In this document: positions 1-7,772 of the stretch, one piece after another
Position numbering within the stretch: position 1 is the stretch's first letter
Layout of the letters: the number at the start of each line of letters is the position of its first letter
Assembly (NCBI GenBank): GCA_014377495.1
Contig: JACMPN010000030.1
Location: forward strand, 1 to 22,063
Source: Candidatus Sericytochromatia bacterium
GTDB lineage: Bacteria; Cyanobacteriota; Sericytochromatia; JACMPN01
DNA: 22,063 bases
Direction of reading: 5' to 3'
Position numbers and translations under genes: made by a program
The notes under the pieces: model-generated
What the model was told of the DNA's origin: nothing
What the model saw: the letters and a program-made list of their open reading frames with translations, nothing else
Databases searched by the model: none

Positions 1-12
1 AGGAAACACCCC

Positions 13-486
13 ATGAACGACGACCTGCCCGAAACCGCTTTGCGATTGACTCGCCGGTTCGCCGCCTCACGGGAGCGGGTCTTCCGGGCCTGGACCCAGT
101 CCCAAACCCTGGTGCGGTGGTTCTGCTGCCCCGGTGACGGCTATGTCGGTCTCGGTGTCGAGGTGGATTTTGAGGTGGACGGTCAGTTTCGGGCGTCCAT
201 GCGCAATCCGAACGACGAGATCCTCGTCCAGTTTGGCACTTACTGTGACATCATCGAGGGCGAGCGGATCGTCTTCACCTATGCTTGGGAAGGCGTCGAG
301 TTTGCCGAGATGATGGGCGAGACGATGGTCTCGGTCGTGTTCCAGTCGCTGGGCGAGGCGACGGAAGTGACCCTGACCCATGTGGGCTTCCCGGACGACT
401 CGCTCCGCGATGAACATGCCTGGGGCTGGGATGGCTGCTTCGATGCGTTGGAGCGGCTTTTGGCCACGAAGCTCGGTGTGGCATAG
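13..486 (+). CDS. AHSA1/SRPBCC-domain protein
   Basis: This 157-residue protein reads as a single START-like (SRPBCC) domain of the AHSA1 type, a helix-grip fold that binds hydrophobic ligands or partner proteins. The family signature is visible: an N-terminal LTRRFAASRERVFRAWT segment (about residues 12-28), a WF pair after it, a central beta-rich GTYCDI..ERIVFTYAW stretch, a VTLTHVGFPD strand, and a closing helix with GWDGCFDALERLL. The length is typical of a complete single domain. No signal peptide is seen, so it is cytosolic. AGGAA at positions 1-5 lies eight bases before the ATG and supports this start. It ends in TAG 37 bases before the next small gene and looks like the first gene of a plus-strand group. 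The ligand cannot be predicted from sequence. Confidence 0.9.
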   Translation: MNDDLPETALRLTRRFAASRERVFRAWTQSQTLVRWFCCPGDGYVGLGVEVDFEVDGQFRASMRNPNDEILVQFGTYCDIIEGERIVFTYAWEGVEFAEMMGETMVSVVFQSLGEATEVTLTHVGFPDDSLRDEHAWGWDGCFDALERLLATKLGVA

Positions 487-523
487 TGCTGCACACGGCA
501 AAGGCGAACGGGAGGGACGACGG

Positions 524-802
524 GTGCAGGACGACTTGGAAGAGGCACGTCGGCGCCGGGAGCGGCTGCGGAGCGACTCCCTGCCCTTGGCAGCACCGCG
601 GTCGGGGGACGATGACGACGACGTTGACCGGGGTCGGGGCAAGGAATATTGGGAAACGGGCGACGCCGACAAAATGGTCGTCGAAGGCGGAGGCGTCACT
701 CTGGACGACGCCTCGACGGAATGGCTGGTCCGGGCAGGCCTGATCGCCGTGGCGGTGCTCATCGTCGCCGGGATGATGATGCAGAGCATCCCGGGCGGGT
801 AG
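524..802 (+). CDS. small protein with C-terminal membrane helix
   Basis: I do not recognise this 92-residue protein. I chose the GTG at 524 because a strong GGAGGG ribosome binding site (511-516) sits seven bases before it; the frame is open further upstream but only inside the preceding gene. The N-terminus is highly charged (EEARRRRERLR), followed by an acidic run of five Asp near residues 29-33. A single hydrophobic segment (about residues 69-86, AGLIAVAVLIVAGMMM) lies six residues from the end, a tail-anchored layout with the charged part in the cytoplasm. It stops at TAG. The same reading frame stays open after that TAG for another 112 codons with the same preference for G or C at third positions, so this may be the first part of a longer interrupted gene. 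Confidence 0.6.
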   Translation: MQDDLEEARRRRERLRSDSLPLAAPRSGDDDDDVDRGRGKEYWETGDADKMVVEGGGVTLDDASTEWLVRAGLIAVAVLIVAGMMMQSIPGG

Positions 803-847
803 TCGAAACCCCACCCCGGCACCCGGGCCAGTCCCTATGGGCAGCAG

Positions 848-1138
848 GTGGCGCTCTTCGGGCGGGACCCGGCCCGGCTGGGCAGCCCGATCGACGTGCT
901 CGTCAATCAGGTCCCGCGCATCAATCGCAACGCCCAATGCCGGCGGGAGCCGGACACCTTCCCGCTCACCGGACGCCAGGATTCCGCCGAGGGGACGTTG
1001 TCGGTTCACGACGCCCTGCGGGCGTTTTCGATCCGCACCCTGGTCGCCACGGCTGCCACGGACGAAAACAAGGATATTCTCCGCGGCATTGTGACGGGGC
1101 GGCTCTCCGCAGTTCTGACAACGGACTATATTTTCTAA
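848..1138 (+). CDS. hypothetical protein, possibly the second half of an interrupted gene
   Basis: This 96-residue reading frame starts at GTG 848 and ends in TAA. I do not recognise a domain. It has strong third-position G/C bias and reads as soluble, with LGSPIDVLVNQVPRINRN near the start and a helical LSVHDALRAFSIRTLVATAA stretch later. No convincing ribosome binding site precedes the GTG. It is in the same frame as the small membrane protein ending at 802, and the 15 codons between that TAG and this GTG also look coding (12 of 15 end in G or C). It may therefore be the distal part of one 204-codon gene split by a TAG at codon 93, or an independent gene translated by re-initiation. The true start is uncertain. 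Confidence 0.45.
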   Translation: MALFGRDPARLGSPIDVLVNQVPRINRNAQCRREPDTFPLTGRQDSAEGTLSVHDALRAFSIRTLVATAATDENKDILRGIVTGRLSAVLTTDYIF

Positions 1139-1162
1139 AAGACGGATGATCGAGGCGTAAAC

Positions 1163-1759
1163 GTGGAGAGACCGTCAGTTGGCAGGTCCCTGCTGGGTCT
1201 GGCATTGCTGGGCGTGGGTGTCAGCGGCTATGTCGGACCCCTGTTCACCCAGTGGACGACCCCCAAGGCCGTCAAGACCGTCGTGGCCAGGGCCGATACC
1301 CCTGCCCCCGCGTTCAAGACGTATCACGACAAACACGTGTCCCTGGGACTGCCATCCGGGTGGCGCTGGCTGGCGCAGAAGCCGGACGGTTCCGAAGCGG
1401 GGGCGAGTTATTTCGCCTTGAGCCGGTTCCAGGGTCAGAATGCCCTGAACGAGCCGGTCGGCCTGCGTGTGGACGCCCTCAACAACGCCGACAATCTGGA
1501 TGCCGCCGCCCTGTTGGCAGGGTTGGCCAAAAACGCCGTCAGTGGATCGGATGCCGCCGTACGACCGATCGCCAGCCTGCCGGCCGGTACCGCCGGCGTC
1601 AGCTTCCCCAGTACGGCGATGGGGCGGCCGGTGCTCAATTTCATGTACGTCAAGCCTGGCAAGACGCTGTCGTATGTCCTGTCGGTGGGCAGCTTCGATC
1701 AGCGGTTCACGGAAGCGCTCGCCAATAAGATTTTCGCCTCGATGCAGATCAAATCCTGA
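1163..1759 (+). CDS. membrane-anchored DcrB/PsbP-like protein
   Basis: This 198-residue protein has an N-terminal hydrophobic segment (about residues 8-28, RSLLGLALLGVGVSGYVGPLF) that should act as a signal anchor or signal peptide. A linker (PAPAFKTYHD) and a single alpha/beta domain follow. The domain begins with KHVSLGLPSGWRW and contains later strands such as VGLRVDALN, GVSFPSTAMGRPVLNFMYV and LSYVLSVGSFDQRF, ending in a helix and SMQIKS. That pattern (amphipathic strand, GW turn, final helix before a short strand) matches the DcrB/PsbP (Mog1-like) fold. The family has no enzymatic activity that I can name. The GTG start has GAGG at 1152-1155, seven bases upstream. It ends four bases before the convergent TPR gene. 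Family assignment rests on pattern only. Confidence 0.65.
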   Translation: MERPSVGRSLLGLALLGVGVSGYVGPLFTQWTTPKAVKTVVARADTPAPAFKTYHDKHVSLGLPSGWRWLAQKPDGSEAGASYFALSRFQGQNALNEPVGLRVDALNNADNLDAAALLAGLAKNAVSGSDAAVRPIASLPAGTAGVSFPSTAMGRPVLNFMYVKPGKTLSYVLSVGSFDQRFTEALANKIFASMQIKS

Positions 1760-1763
1760 CTTT

Positions 1764-2687
1764 TCAGGTCTCGGACAGGTCTGGCTCGGACAGGTCAGTG
1801 AGGGCCGCCGTCAGATCCCCGTTGCCCGGCAGCAGCGTCAGGCCGGCGAGCAGAGCGACTTTGGCCTCCTGCAGGTGTCCCTGTGCCGTCAGGGCGGCCG
1901 CCAACTGCAGATGGCCCTTTTGATCCTCGGCAAAGAGCGCGATCACCCGCCGGAAGTGCGCCTCAGCGGCCCCGAATGCCCCCCGCCGGGCGAGGAGCAG
2001 GCCCAATTCCATGGCCACTTCGTCATCGTCCGGGTGTGTGCGCAGGCTTTGGCTGAGCAGCGCTTCAGCTTCGTCGGGGGCACCCCGGGCCGTCAGCAGC
2101 GTGGCCAATCGGACGGCGACGGCATAGTCGGGGTCGAGCCCGTGGACTTGCCGGAAGCAGGCTTCCGCTGCGGCCAGATCACCCCGCTCGTTCAACAGTT
2201 CGGCCAGGTCGCTGATGGCAGCAACATGGGTGGGATCGATCGCAATGAGTTGGCGGAGCATTGCTTCCGCCTCCGTCGTGCGGCTCTGGATCAGCAGGAT
2301 GTCGGCGATCCGGGCGTAAGGCTCCGTCTCCTGGGGATACCGTGTAGTCAGCTCGCGATACAACGCCTCGGCGGCTGACAGGCGACCGTGCCTGTTGGCG
2401 TCGGCGGCCCGGGCGACGACGGCGGATTTGGCCGAATCCCCGACCCCCATCATTTCCCGGAACAATTCCAGGGCCTCTCGCGTGCGGTTCTCCCGCAGAT
2501 AGAGGCAGCTCAATAGCTCGTAGGCCTCCCGGTCCTCCGGAAAGCGCATCGTCAGGTCCCGGAACAAGGGTTCGGCCTTACGGAAACGGCCTTTTTCCAG
2601 CGCCGCAATGCCACGGGCCAGGACAGCGTCCTTACCGGCGGACCGGAAGAGGTTGGCGAGGAACCTAAACATGAGGTGAGCATACAT
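1764..2687 (-). CDS. TPR-repeat protein
   Basis: This 307-residue protein is built almost entirely of tetratricopeptide repeats. I count about eight units of roughly 32-34 residues from residue 20 to 295, each with the A.....G....A...F....  pattern, for example ALEKGRFRKAEPLFRDLT, ADILLIQSRTTEAEAMLRQL and LLARRGAFGAAEAHFRRV. TPR superhelices are protein-protein interaction scaffolds. A short hydrophobic N-terminus (MFRFLANLF) may associate with the membrane but is too short for a clear transmembrane helix. The ATG at 2687 lies 21 bases after the upstream glycosidase stop; an ATG at 2672 is an alternative, and neither has a good Shine-Dalgarno. It is the last gene of the carbohydrate operon. 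The C-terminal PDLSEPDLSE reflects a short tandem DNA repeat. Confidence 0.85.
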   Translation of the reverse strand: MYAHLMFRFLANLFRSAGKDAVLARGIAALEKGRFRKAEPLFRDLTMRFPEDREAYELLSCLYLRENRTREALELFREMMGVGDSAKSAVVARAADANRHGRLSAAEALYRELTTRYPQETEPYARIADILLIQSRTTEAEAMLRQLIAIDPTHVAAISDLAELLNERGDLAAAEACFRQVHGLDPDYAVAVRLATLLTARGAPDEAEALLSQSLRTHPDDDEVAMELGLLLARRGAFGAAEAHFRRVIALFAEDQKGHLQLAAALTAQGHLQEAKVALLAGLTLLPGNGDLTAALTDLSEPDLSET

Positions 2688-2708
2688 CAGGCATACGCAC
2701 GGTTTCGG

Positions 2709-4544
2709 CTAGTGTCCCGAGCCCGACGTGGTGACGAGGGCCGAGCCGCCCGGTGGCAACGTCACAGCGGACGGCCAACCTGCGGGAGTCACGGTCGTCG
2801 AGATGGCGGCAAAGGACTTCAGCAGGGCCACCTGTTGGCCCGCCATCGCCAGGATCCGGTGCTCCACCAGTGGTTGGGCGACGATGCCGTCGAGTTTCAG
2901 CGGCTGCTTGGCGCCGGCGGCGTACTGCAGCGTGATCGGCTCGCCCGCCCGGATCCGCACGGCGTTGGGCAGGAAGCCTGATTCCATTGTGTTCCAGGGC
3001 GCCCCCGGCTGCGGATAAACGGGGGTGAGACTCTGGCTGAGGCCGCCGGCCGTCACTTGCAAGGTCGCCCCTTCACCGACGAGCTGGCGCTCCCGCAGGA
3101 AGACGGGGCTGAGCAGGTAGTCGCCGGGAACCAGCTGGTGCTGAAACGTCAGGCGATCGCCAGGTTTGAGCGAGACAAAGCCCTCGTCGCTGAAACCCTT
3201 ACCCACCTCCCGGATGCGCTCGGGACCTGGCACACACGCCTCGGCCTCCAACACGGTGGCACCGAGTCTGGCGGTTTCACGGGCGTTCAGCCAGGCACTC
3301 AGACCGGGATAGTGGCTGAAGGCCAGCTGGGTCAACAGGCCTTCGATCGTCGACTCGGCGCCCGAGTCCCCACTGATCCCCTTGGGGTCGATCCCGTCCC
3401 AGACCCGGCCGGTAGTGGCATCGGTCATCGGTAGTCCGGCGGGGTTGTTGCCGTACAGCCATGACGCCTGCAGGGCGGCCAGCTGACCATAGCGGGCTTC
3501 CTGGGTGGCGTCGTAGAGGGCCAGCAGACCCTGTGCCGTCGGTGTGACGTTGTAGGCGATCTGCGGATAGGGCTGAGGGGCCGGGGTAAAGCCGTTGATG
3601 GGGCCGCCGTTGATCAGCAGGTGGGTGGTGAAATGATCTGCTTCCAGCCGGGCGGAGTGGATCCAGTCGGCACGGTGGAGCAGCCGGCCGGCCAAAGCCA
3701 GGGCGTGCAGGGTGTGGCAGCCCCAGCCGTGCCAGTGGGTGACGGCGTCGCTGGGCGGATGGGCGTAATAGGGGAATTCACGGGCGTCGCCAAGCTGATA
3801 GGCGGCGATGGCCTCGGCGTACCGGGTGATCAGGCGGGCCACCTGCGGCGACGGGTCGGTTTCGTACAGGGCGCACAGGCCGAGGACGGCCACCGCCGTG
3901 ACGTCGGGGGCTCCGTTGAGGAACCAGGCCGGGATCCGGTGGGGCCCCCAACTCGTGTATTGGCCATAGTGACGTTGCTGGTCGCGTTCGAGCCGGTCCA
4001 CTGTCCTGGCGAGATCACCCCGCAGGAGGGTCGCCAGACCGGGATCCTGTTTGGCCATCGTGCGCAGACCCGTGGCCGTGGCCCATAACGCCCGCATCGT
4101 CCACCAGTTCAGGCCGTTTTTGGACGTGGGACCGTCCTTGTTCGGTCGGCCATCCGCCCAGATGAAATTCCAATACGTGCCGTCACCCGCCGACTGGGAG
4201 CGGATGAAGGCGAGGGCCTTGCGGCCGTTTTCCAGGCTGGTGCGCTGACCAGTCTGTTCGAAGTGCTGGAAATAGACGAGGGCCGCCCGGGCGACATCGT
4301 CCACGCAGCCGATGCCTTCGTCCTCGTCGCCCACGAACCGGAACGGCCCCTGCCGATCGCCCGGCTTGACGGGCGAGGCGTAGATCTGCCAGGTGAACAG
4401 CTCATGCCCGTCCAACTGGCGGACCGAACGGCGCAGCCAGTCCAGATGGGCCAGATTGGGCACGGCCGGATTGGGTGGCACTGTGCTGCCCAATCCGCTC
4501 ACCATCACGAGGGCAGCCAGTGCGGCCGTCCAAAAAGGCCTCAT
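2709..4544 (-). CDS. exported alpha/alpha-toroid glycosidase-like protein with C-terminal CBM-like domain
   Basis: This 611-residue protein starts with a signal peptide (residues 1-20, hydrophobic TAALAALVMVSGLG). Residues 30-425 form a helical repeat region of the (alpha/alpha) toroid type seen in many glycoside hydrolases and lyases. It has a conserved-looking acidic EDEGIGCVDDVARA motif (75-88), aromatic patches NGLNWWTMRALWA (143-155) and HWHGWGCHTLHALA, and a late WDGIDPKG..GAESTIEGLL block. Residues 430-565 begin with VLEAEACVPG and carry GFSDEGFVSLKPGDRLTF, a pattern like CBM6/CBM35 sugar-binding modules. Its ATG overlaps the previous gene's stop in an ATGA, so translation is coupled. 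I infer an extracytoplasmic carbohydrate-active enzyme; the substrate and GH family number cannot be assigned. A non-catalytic sugar-binding role is possible. Confidence 0.7.
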   Translation of the reverse strand: MRPFWTAALAALVMVSGLGSTVPPNPAVPNLAHLDWLRRSVRQLDGHELFTWQIYASPVKPGDRQGPFRFVGDEDEGIGCVDDVARAALVYFQHFEQTGQRTSLENGRKALAFIRSQSAGDGTYWNFIWADGRPNKDGPTSKNGLNWWTMRALWATATGLRTMAKQDPGLATLLRGDLARTVDRLERDQQRHYGQYTSWGPHRIPAWFLNGAPDVTAVAVLGLCALYETDPSPQVARLITRYAEAIAAYQLGDAREFPYYAHPPSDAVTHWHGWGCHTLHALALAGRLLHRADWIHSARLEADHFTTHLLINGGPINGFTPAPQPYPQIAYNVTPTAQGLLALYDATQEARYGQLAALQASWLYGNNPAGLPMTDATTGRVWDGIDPKGISGDSGAESTIEGLLTQLAFSHYPGLSAWLNARETARLGATVLEAEACVPGPERIREVGKGFSDEGFVSLKPGDRLTFQHQLVPGDYLLSPVFLRERQLVGEGATLQVTAGGLSQSLTPVYPQPGAPWNTMESGFLPNAVRIRAGEPITLQYAAGAKQPLKLDGIVAQPLVEHRILAMAGQQVALLKSFAAISTTVTPAGWPSAVTLPPGGSALVTTSGSGH

Positions 4545-6874
4545 GCGGGGACTTTGGCCGGGGCGACCTGGAAGGTGTGGATCTGTCCTTCACCGGCCTG
4601 TAGCGCACTGGTCAGGATCGTCTCACCGTATGCGAGGCGGATCTGCACGGGTTCTGCGGCCGCCGCCACGAAGACGGTGATCGTCGTTCCACGCTGCAAG
4701 GCCACTGTCCAGGGGGCATTCGACGTCACCTGGTCGGTCACGTCGGTCTCGTGGATTTCCGCGTGCGGCCCGCTGGTGACGGCACTGCCGGCGACATGGA
4801 GGATCCCGTCGCACTGGAAGAAGGACACCGAGTCGGCACCCAGCCGCAGGTTGCGGCCACCGATCCAGGACCAGTCGGCCGGGAGGTTGGGCGCCAGATG
4901 GCCCCGCTTGCCGTCGGCGTCCGGGACGTGGGGCGTCAGGCCGGCAAGGCCTTCGATGGCCAGCCAGACAAAGGTGGGAGGCATCCAGGGGCTCATCGCC
5001 ATGCCCCGGCTCTCGAAGGTGTCGCCGTCGAACCATTCCGGAAATTCACCGGGGACGACCCGACCGGCCGTGACCGGTGAAGCGGGCTCGCTCTTGGCGT
5101 AGGTCCGGGTCATGCCCTCGGCGAGGATGTCCGGGCGGGTCTTGCGCAAGGCAAAGCAGGCCCAGGCCGTGAGGTTCGGCCAGATGCCGCCCATCAGGCC
5201 CCAGCCGTAGGTGGGGTCGTATTCCGGCTCCGTGGTGGCCACGGTGCGCAGCCCGCATTCGGACCAGAAATCCGGTTGCAACAGCCGGTCGGTGATCCGG
5301 GCGGCCATCTCGTCCGGGGCGACCTCGAACACGAGCGGGAAGACCAGATCGGCCGTGACTTCCGGCCGCAGCGTGCCGTCGGGGTTGCGGGCCAGGGCAT
5401 ACAGCCCGTTTTCCGGCGTGACCAACTGCGTGTTCATGGCCGTGGCCAGGGCTTCGGCGGCGCTGGCCCAGCGGGTGGCGTTGGTCGGATCGTCCATCTG
5501 CTGGGCCAGTTCGGCCGCAGACCGCAGGGCGCCGACGCATTCGGCATTGATCTCCGTGACGGCCCCGTTCAGCGTGTAGCCGGGGATGATGTTGCGCCAC
5601 GAGGCGATGCCGAAGACGTTCGTGCCGTCCTGGCGGGCTTCGATCAGGCCATTCCGTCGCTGGGCGAGGATCCACTCGGCGGCTTCCGTCACCTGCGGGT
5701 AGAACATGGCCAGCCACGCCCGATCGCCGGTGACAGCGTAGTGGTGGTGCGTGGCATAGATCCACAGGGGTGTGTCGTCGTTGATGTTCAGGCCGTCGTC
5801 GTCCTTGAAGGCCGGGATCGCCGAGCACTTGGCGAACTCGGTCAGCTTGCCGCCGTCATGGGTGGCATGGTCCCGCATCAGGTCCCACATGCCCTCGATG
5901 AAGCCGGGGGCGAGGTAGGAGGCGCCCATGGCATACCAGGCCGCATCCCGCACGACGAGGATGTCCTGCGGGGGATCGTTGGTGAAGCCCTTGCCGTGGG
6001 CATAGCGATCCATCACCCGGAAGGTGTTCAGCTTGCCCCAGCCGAGGCCCCGGTTGATGACGGCATCGGGCGTGTAGATGTCGGCCAGGCCCAGTTGCTC
6101 CTGGACCTTGGCCGCCGTGGTGATCAGGGCGTGTGCATGGTCGCTGGCGGCATTCCAGGTGGTGAGCGCCGCCGCCTCGCCCTGATCGGAGAAGGCCACC
6201 CACAAAGGCATGGTCACGGTCTGACCGGCGGGGACGTCCAGTTTGTAAGTCGCCAGCACCCGGCTGGGGGCGACGAACCGGCACGTCTCGGGGGCGACGG
6301 AACCGCCGAAGACACGGGCTTCCTGCGGATTGCCGAAGGTGGTCTGGCCGGGCGGCAGGAGGCCGTTGGCCGGATGGGTGTAGGGCTGGGCGACGGTCGA
6401 GGCCAGGACCAGCTTGCCGTGCAGGCGGCTGGTGATCACTTTTTCGCCCTGAGCCCAGGCATGCGCCTTGGAGTGGTACGGGACCAAAGACGGATTCCAC
6501 CGCAAATCCACGAGGAGGTCGATCGTGCGGGGCGTGGTTCCCGTGTTCGTGGCGGCGAGGAGCACGTAGGCGACCCGGCTGGGGCCGGTCGGATCCAGGG
6601 GCACGAAGAACGTCTTGCTCAACAGCAGGTCGCTGCCCTCATAGCGCGTCGTCTGCCAGGCCGGGTAAAAACTCGTCGTCGTGGCGGTCATGGGCGTGCC
6701 GTCGACCGCAGGCGTGGTCGTCAGGTTGCCGGCATAGTGCTGGTCGTCGCCGGCATGCCAAAAGCCCTGCAGGTCACTCGTGCGGGAGGTGCGGGCAAAG
6801 GTGTCGGGGTTGCCGAAACAGGCCCCGGCGCCAAGATCGGTCACAGCATAGGTATAGGAGAGCGGATGTTGCAC
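4541..6874 (-). CDS. cytosolic (alpha/alpha)6-barrel glycoside hydrolase, debranching-enzyme-like
   Basis: This 777-residue protein has a three-part layout: an N-terminal beta-sandwich (about 1-250, with LLVDLRWNPSLVPYHSK and VPAGQTVTMPLWVAFSD), a helical barrel (about 260-660) and a C-terminal beta domain (about 665-777). The barrel holds typical GH15/GH63/amylo-alpha-1,6-glucosidase-style blocks: DILVVRDAAWYAMGASYLAPGF, LNINDDTPLWIYATHHHYAVTGD near residue 365, and YGWGLMGGIWPNLTAWACFALRK near residue 560. Acidic residues in these blocks are the likely catalytic pair. No signal peptide is seen, so it should act on imported oligosaccharides in the cytosol. It starts with GTG, with GAAAGG upstream, 22 bases after the permease stop. 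It ends in an ATGA overlap with the exported enzyme. The exact family and linkage specificity remain open. Confidence 0.75.
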   Translation of the reverse strand: MQHPLSYTYAVTDLGAGACFGNPDTFARTSRTSDLQGFWHAGDDQHYAGNLTTTPAVDGTPMTATTTSFYPAWQTTRYEGSDLLLSKTFFVPLDPTGPSRVAYVLLAATNTGTTPRTIDLLVDLRWNPSLVPYHSKAHAWAQGEKVITSRLHGKLVLASTVAQPYTHPANGLLPPGQTTFGNPQEARVFGGSVAPETCRFVAPSRVLATYKLDVPAGQTVTMPLWVAFSDQGEAAALTTWNAASDHAHALITTAAKVQEQLGLADIYTPDAVINRGLGWGKLNTFRVMDRYAHGKGFTNDPPQDILVVRDAAWYAMGASYLAPGFIEGMWDLMRDHATHDGGKLTEFAKCSAIPAFKDDDGLNINDDTPLWIYATHHHYAVTGDRAWLAMFYPQVTEAAEWILAQRRNGLIEARQDGTNVFGIASWRNIIPGYTLNGAVTEINAECVGALRSAAELAQQMDDPTNATRWASAAEALATAMNTQLVTPENGLYALARNPDGTLRPEVTADLVFPLVFEVAPDEMAARITDRLLQPDFWSECGLRTVATTEPEYDPTYGWGLMGGIWPNLTAWACFALRKTRPDILAEGMTRTYAKSEPASPVTAGRVVPGEFPEWFDGDTFESRGMAMSPWMPPTFVWLAIEGLAGLTPHVPDADGKRGHLAPNLPADWSWIGGRNLRLGADSVSFFQCDGILHVAGSAVTSGPHAEIHETDVTDQVTSNAPWTVALQRGTTITVFVAAAAEPVQIRLAYGETILTSALQAGEGQIHTFQVAPAKVPA

Positions 6875-6896
6875 GGGGCACCTTTCGGATGGGTGG

Positions 6897-7772
6897 CTAC
6901 TCTTTGGAACCGCTCATGGCGATGCCTTCGGTGAAGGCCCGCTGGGCGACAAGGAAAAGGACGATGAGCGGCAGAACCACGACGATCGTGGCGGCCATCA
7001 GCAAATGGTACGGGGTCGCACCCTGGCCGATGATCGATTGTTTGAACCAGTTCAAGCCTAGCGTGAGCGTGAAGTTTTCGGCCGAATTCAGATAAATCAG
7101 CGGCCCCATGAAATCCTTCCAGTGGGCCGTGAAGGAAAAGACGGCGATCGTCACGATCAACGGTTTCGACAGGGGCAGTATGACGTGCCAGAACGTCTGC
7201 AGGCTGTTGCAGCCATCCAGTCTGGCCGCTTCTTCCAGGGAAATCGGGATGGTCAGCAGGAACTGCCGGGCCAGGAAAATGTAGAAGGCGCTGCCCCCGA
7301 AAAACGCCCCGACGGTCAACGGCAGGTAGGTATCGATCCAGCCCAGTTCGCGAAAGAGGATGAAGGTCGGCACCAGGGTGACGGCGCCCGGCAGCATCAT
7401 CGTCGCCAGCAGGACGACAAAGAGGAAGTCCCGGCCCGGGAAACGGTAGCGGGCAAAGCCATAAGCGACGAGCAGGGCGGACAGGACCTCGCCGACCATG
7501 CAGGTCAGGGTGATGGCAAGGGTGTTTCCGGTGAAACGGAGGAAGCCGCCCTTGACCGGCGGGGAGTTCCAGAACTCTGTGTAGTTCTGCCAGCGGATCG
7601 GGTTGGGGAACCAGACGGGCGGCCACTGGAGCACCTGTTCCGGCGTTTTCAGGGAGGTGGAGATCATCCAGAGGAACGGCAGCACCATCAGCACGGCTCC
7701 GGCGAACAGGAGCGAGTAGGTGAGCCATTTCTGCAGGCGTTTCGTCGTCGTCTGGCTGGTGGCGTGCATCAT
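6897..7772 (-). CDS. carbohydrate ABC transporter permease, MalG type
   Basis: This 291-residue integral membrane protein has about six hydrophobic helices and matches the inner-membrane permease of carbohydrate-uptake ABC importers (CUT1, MalG/UgpE-like). The diagnostic EAA loop, which docks the ATPase, is visible around residues 178-202 as EEAARLDGCNSLQTFWHVIL followed by PLSKP. The N-terminus (YSLLFAGAVLMVLPFLWMIS) and the closing GIAMSGSKE tail are typical of the subfamily. It forms a heterodimer with the MalF-type permease encoded just upstream. Its ATG at 7772 overlaps that gene's TGA by four bases (ATGA), so translation is coupled. No ATPase gene is present in the operon, so a shared MsiK-like ATPase encoded elsewhere is inferred. 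Confidence 0.95.
   Translation of the reverse strand: MMHATSQTTTKRLQKWLTYSLLFAGAVLMVLPFLWMISTSLKTPEQVLQWPPVWFPNPIRWQNYTEFWNSPPVKGGFLRFTGNTLAITLTCMVGEVLSALLVAYGFARYRFPGRDFLFVVLLATMMLPGAVTLVPTFILFRELGWIDTYLPLTVGAFFGGSAFYIFLARQFLLTIPISLEEAARLDGCNSLQTFWHVILPLSKPLIVTIAVFSFTAHWKDFMGPLIYLNSAENFTLTLGLNWFKQSIIGQGATPYHLLMAATIVVVLPLIVLFLVAQRAFTEGIAMSGSKE

Noticed and set aside
1755..1768. CCTGACTTTTCAGG hairpin between convergent genes as a terminator
   Set aside because: The stem is five bases and no T-run follows on either strand.
5276..6934. Long plus-strand reading frame of 552 codons
   Set aside because: It lies wholly opposite the barrel hydrolase gene, has no recognisable domain and is rich in Gly, Val, Arg and Asp; it is a shadow caused by high-GC codon bias.
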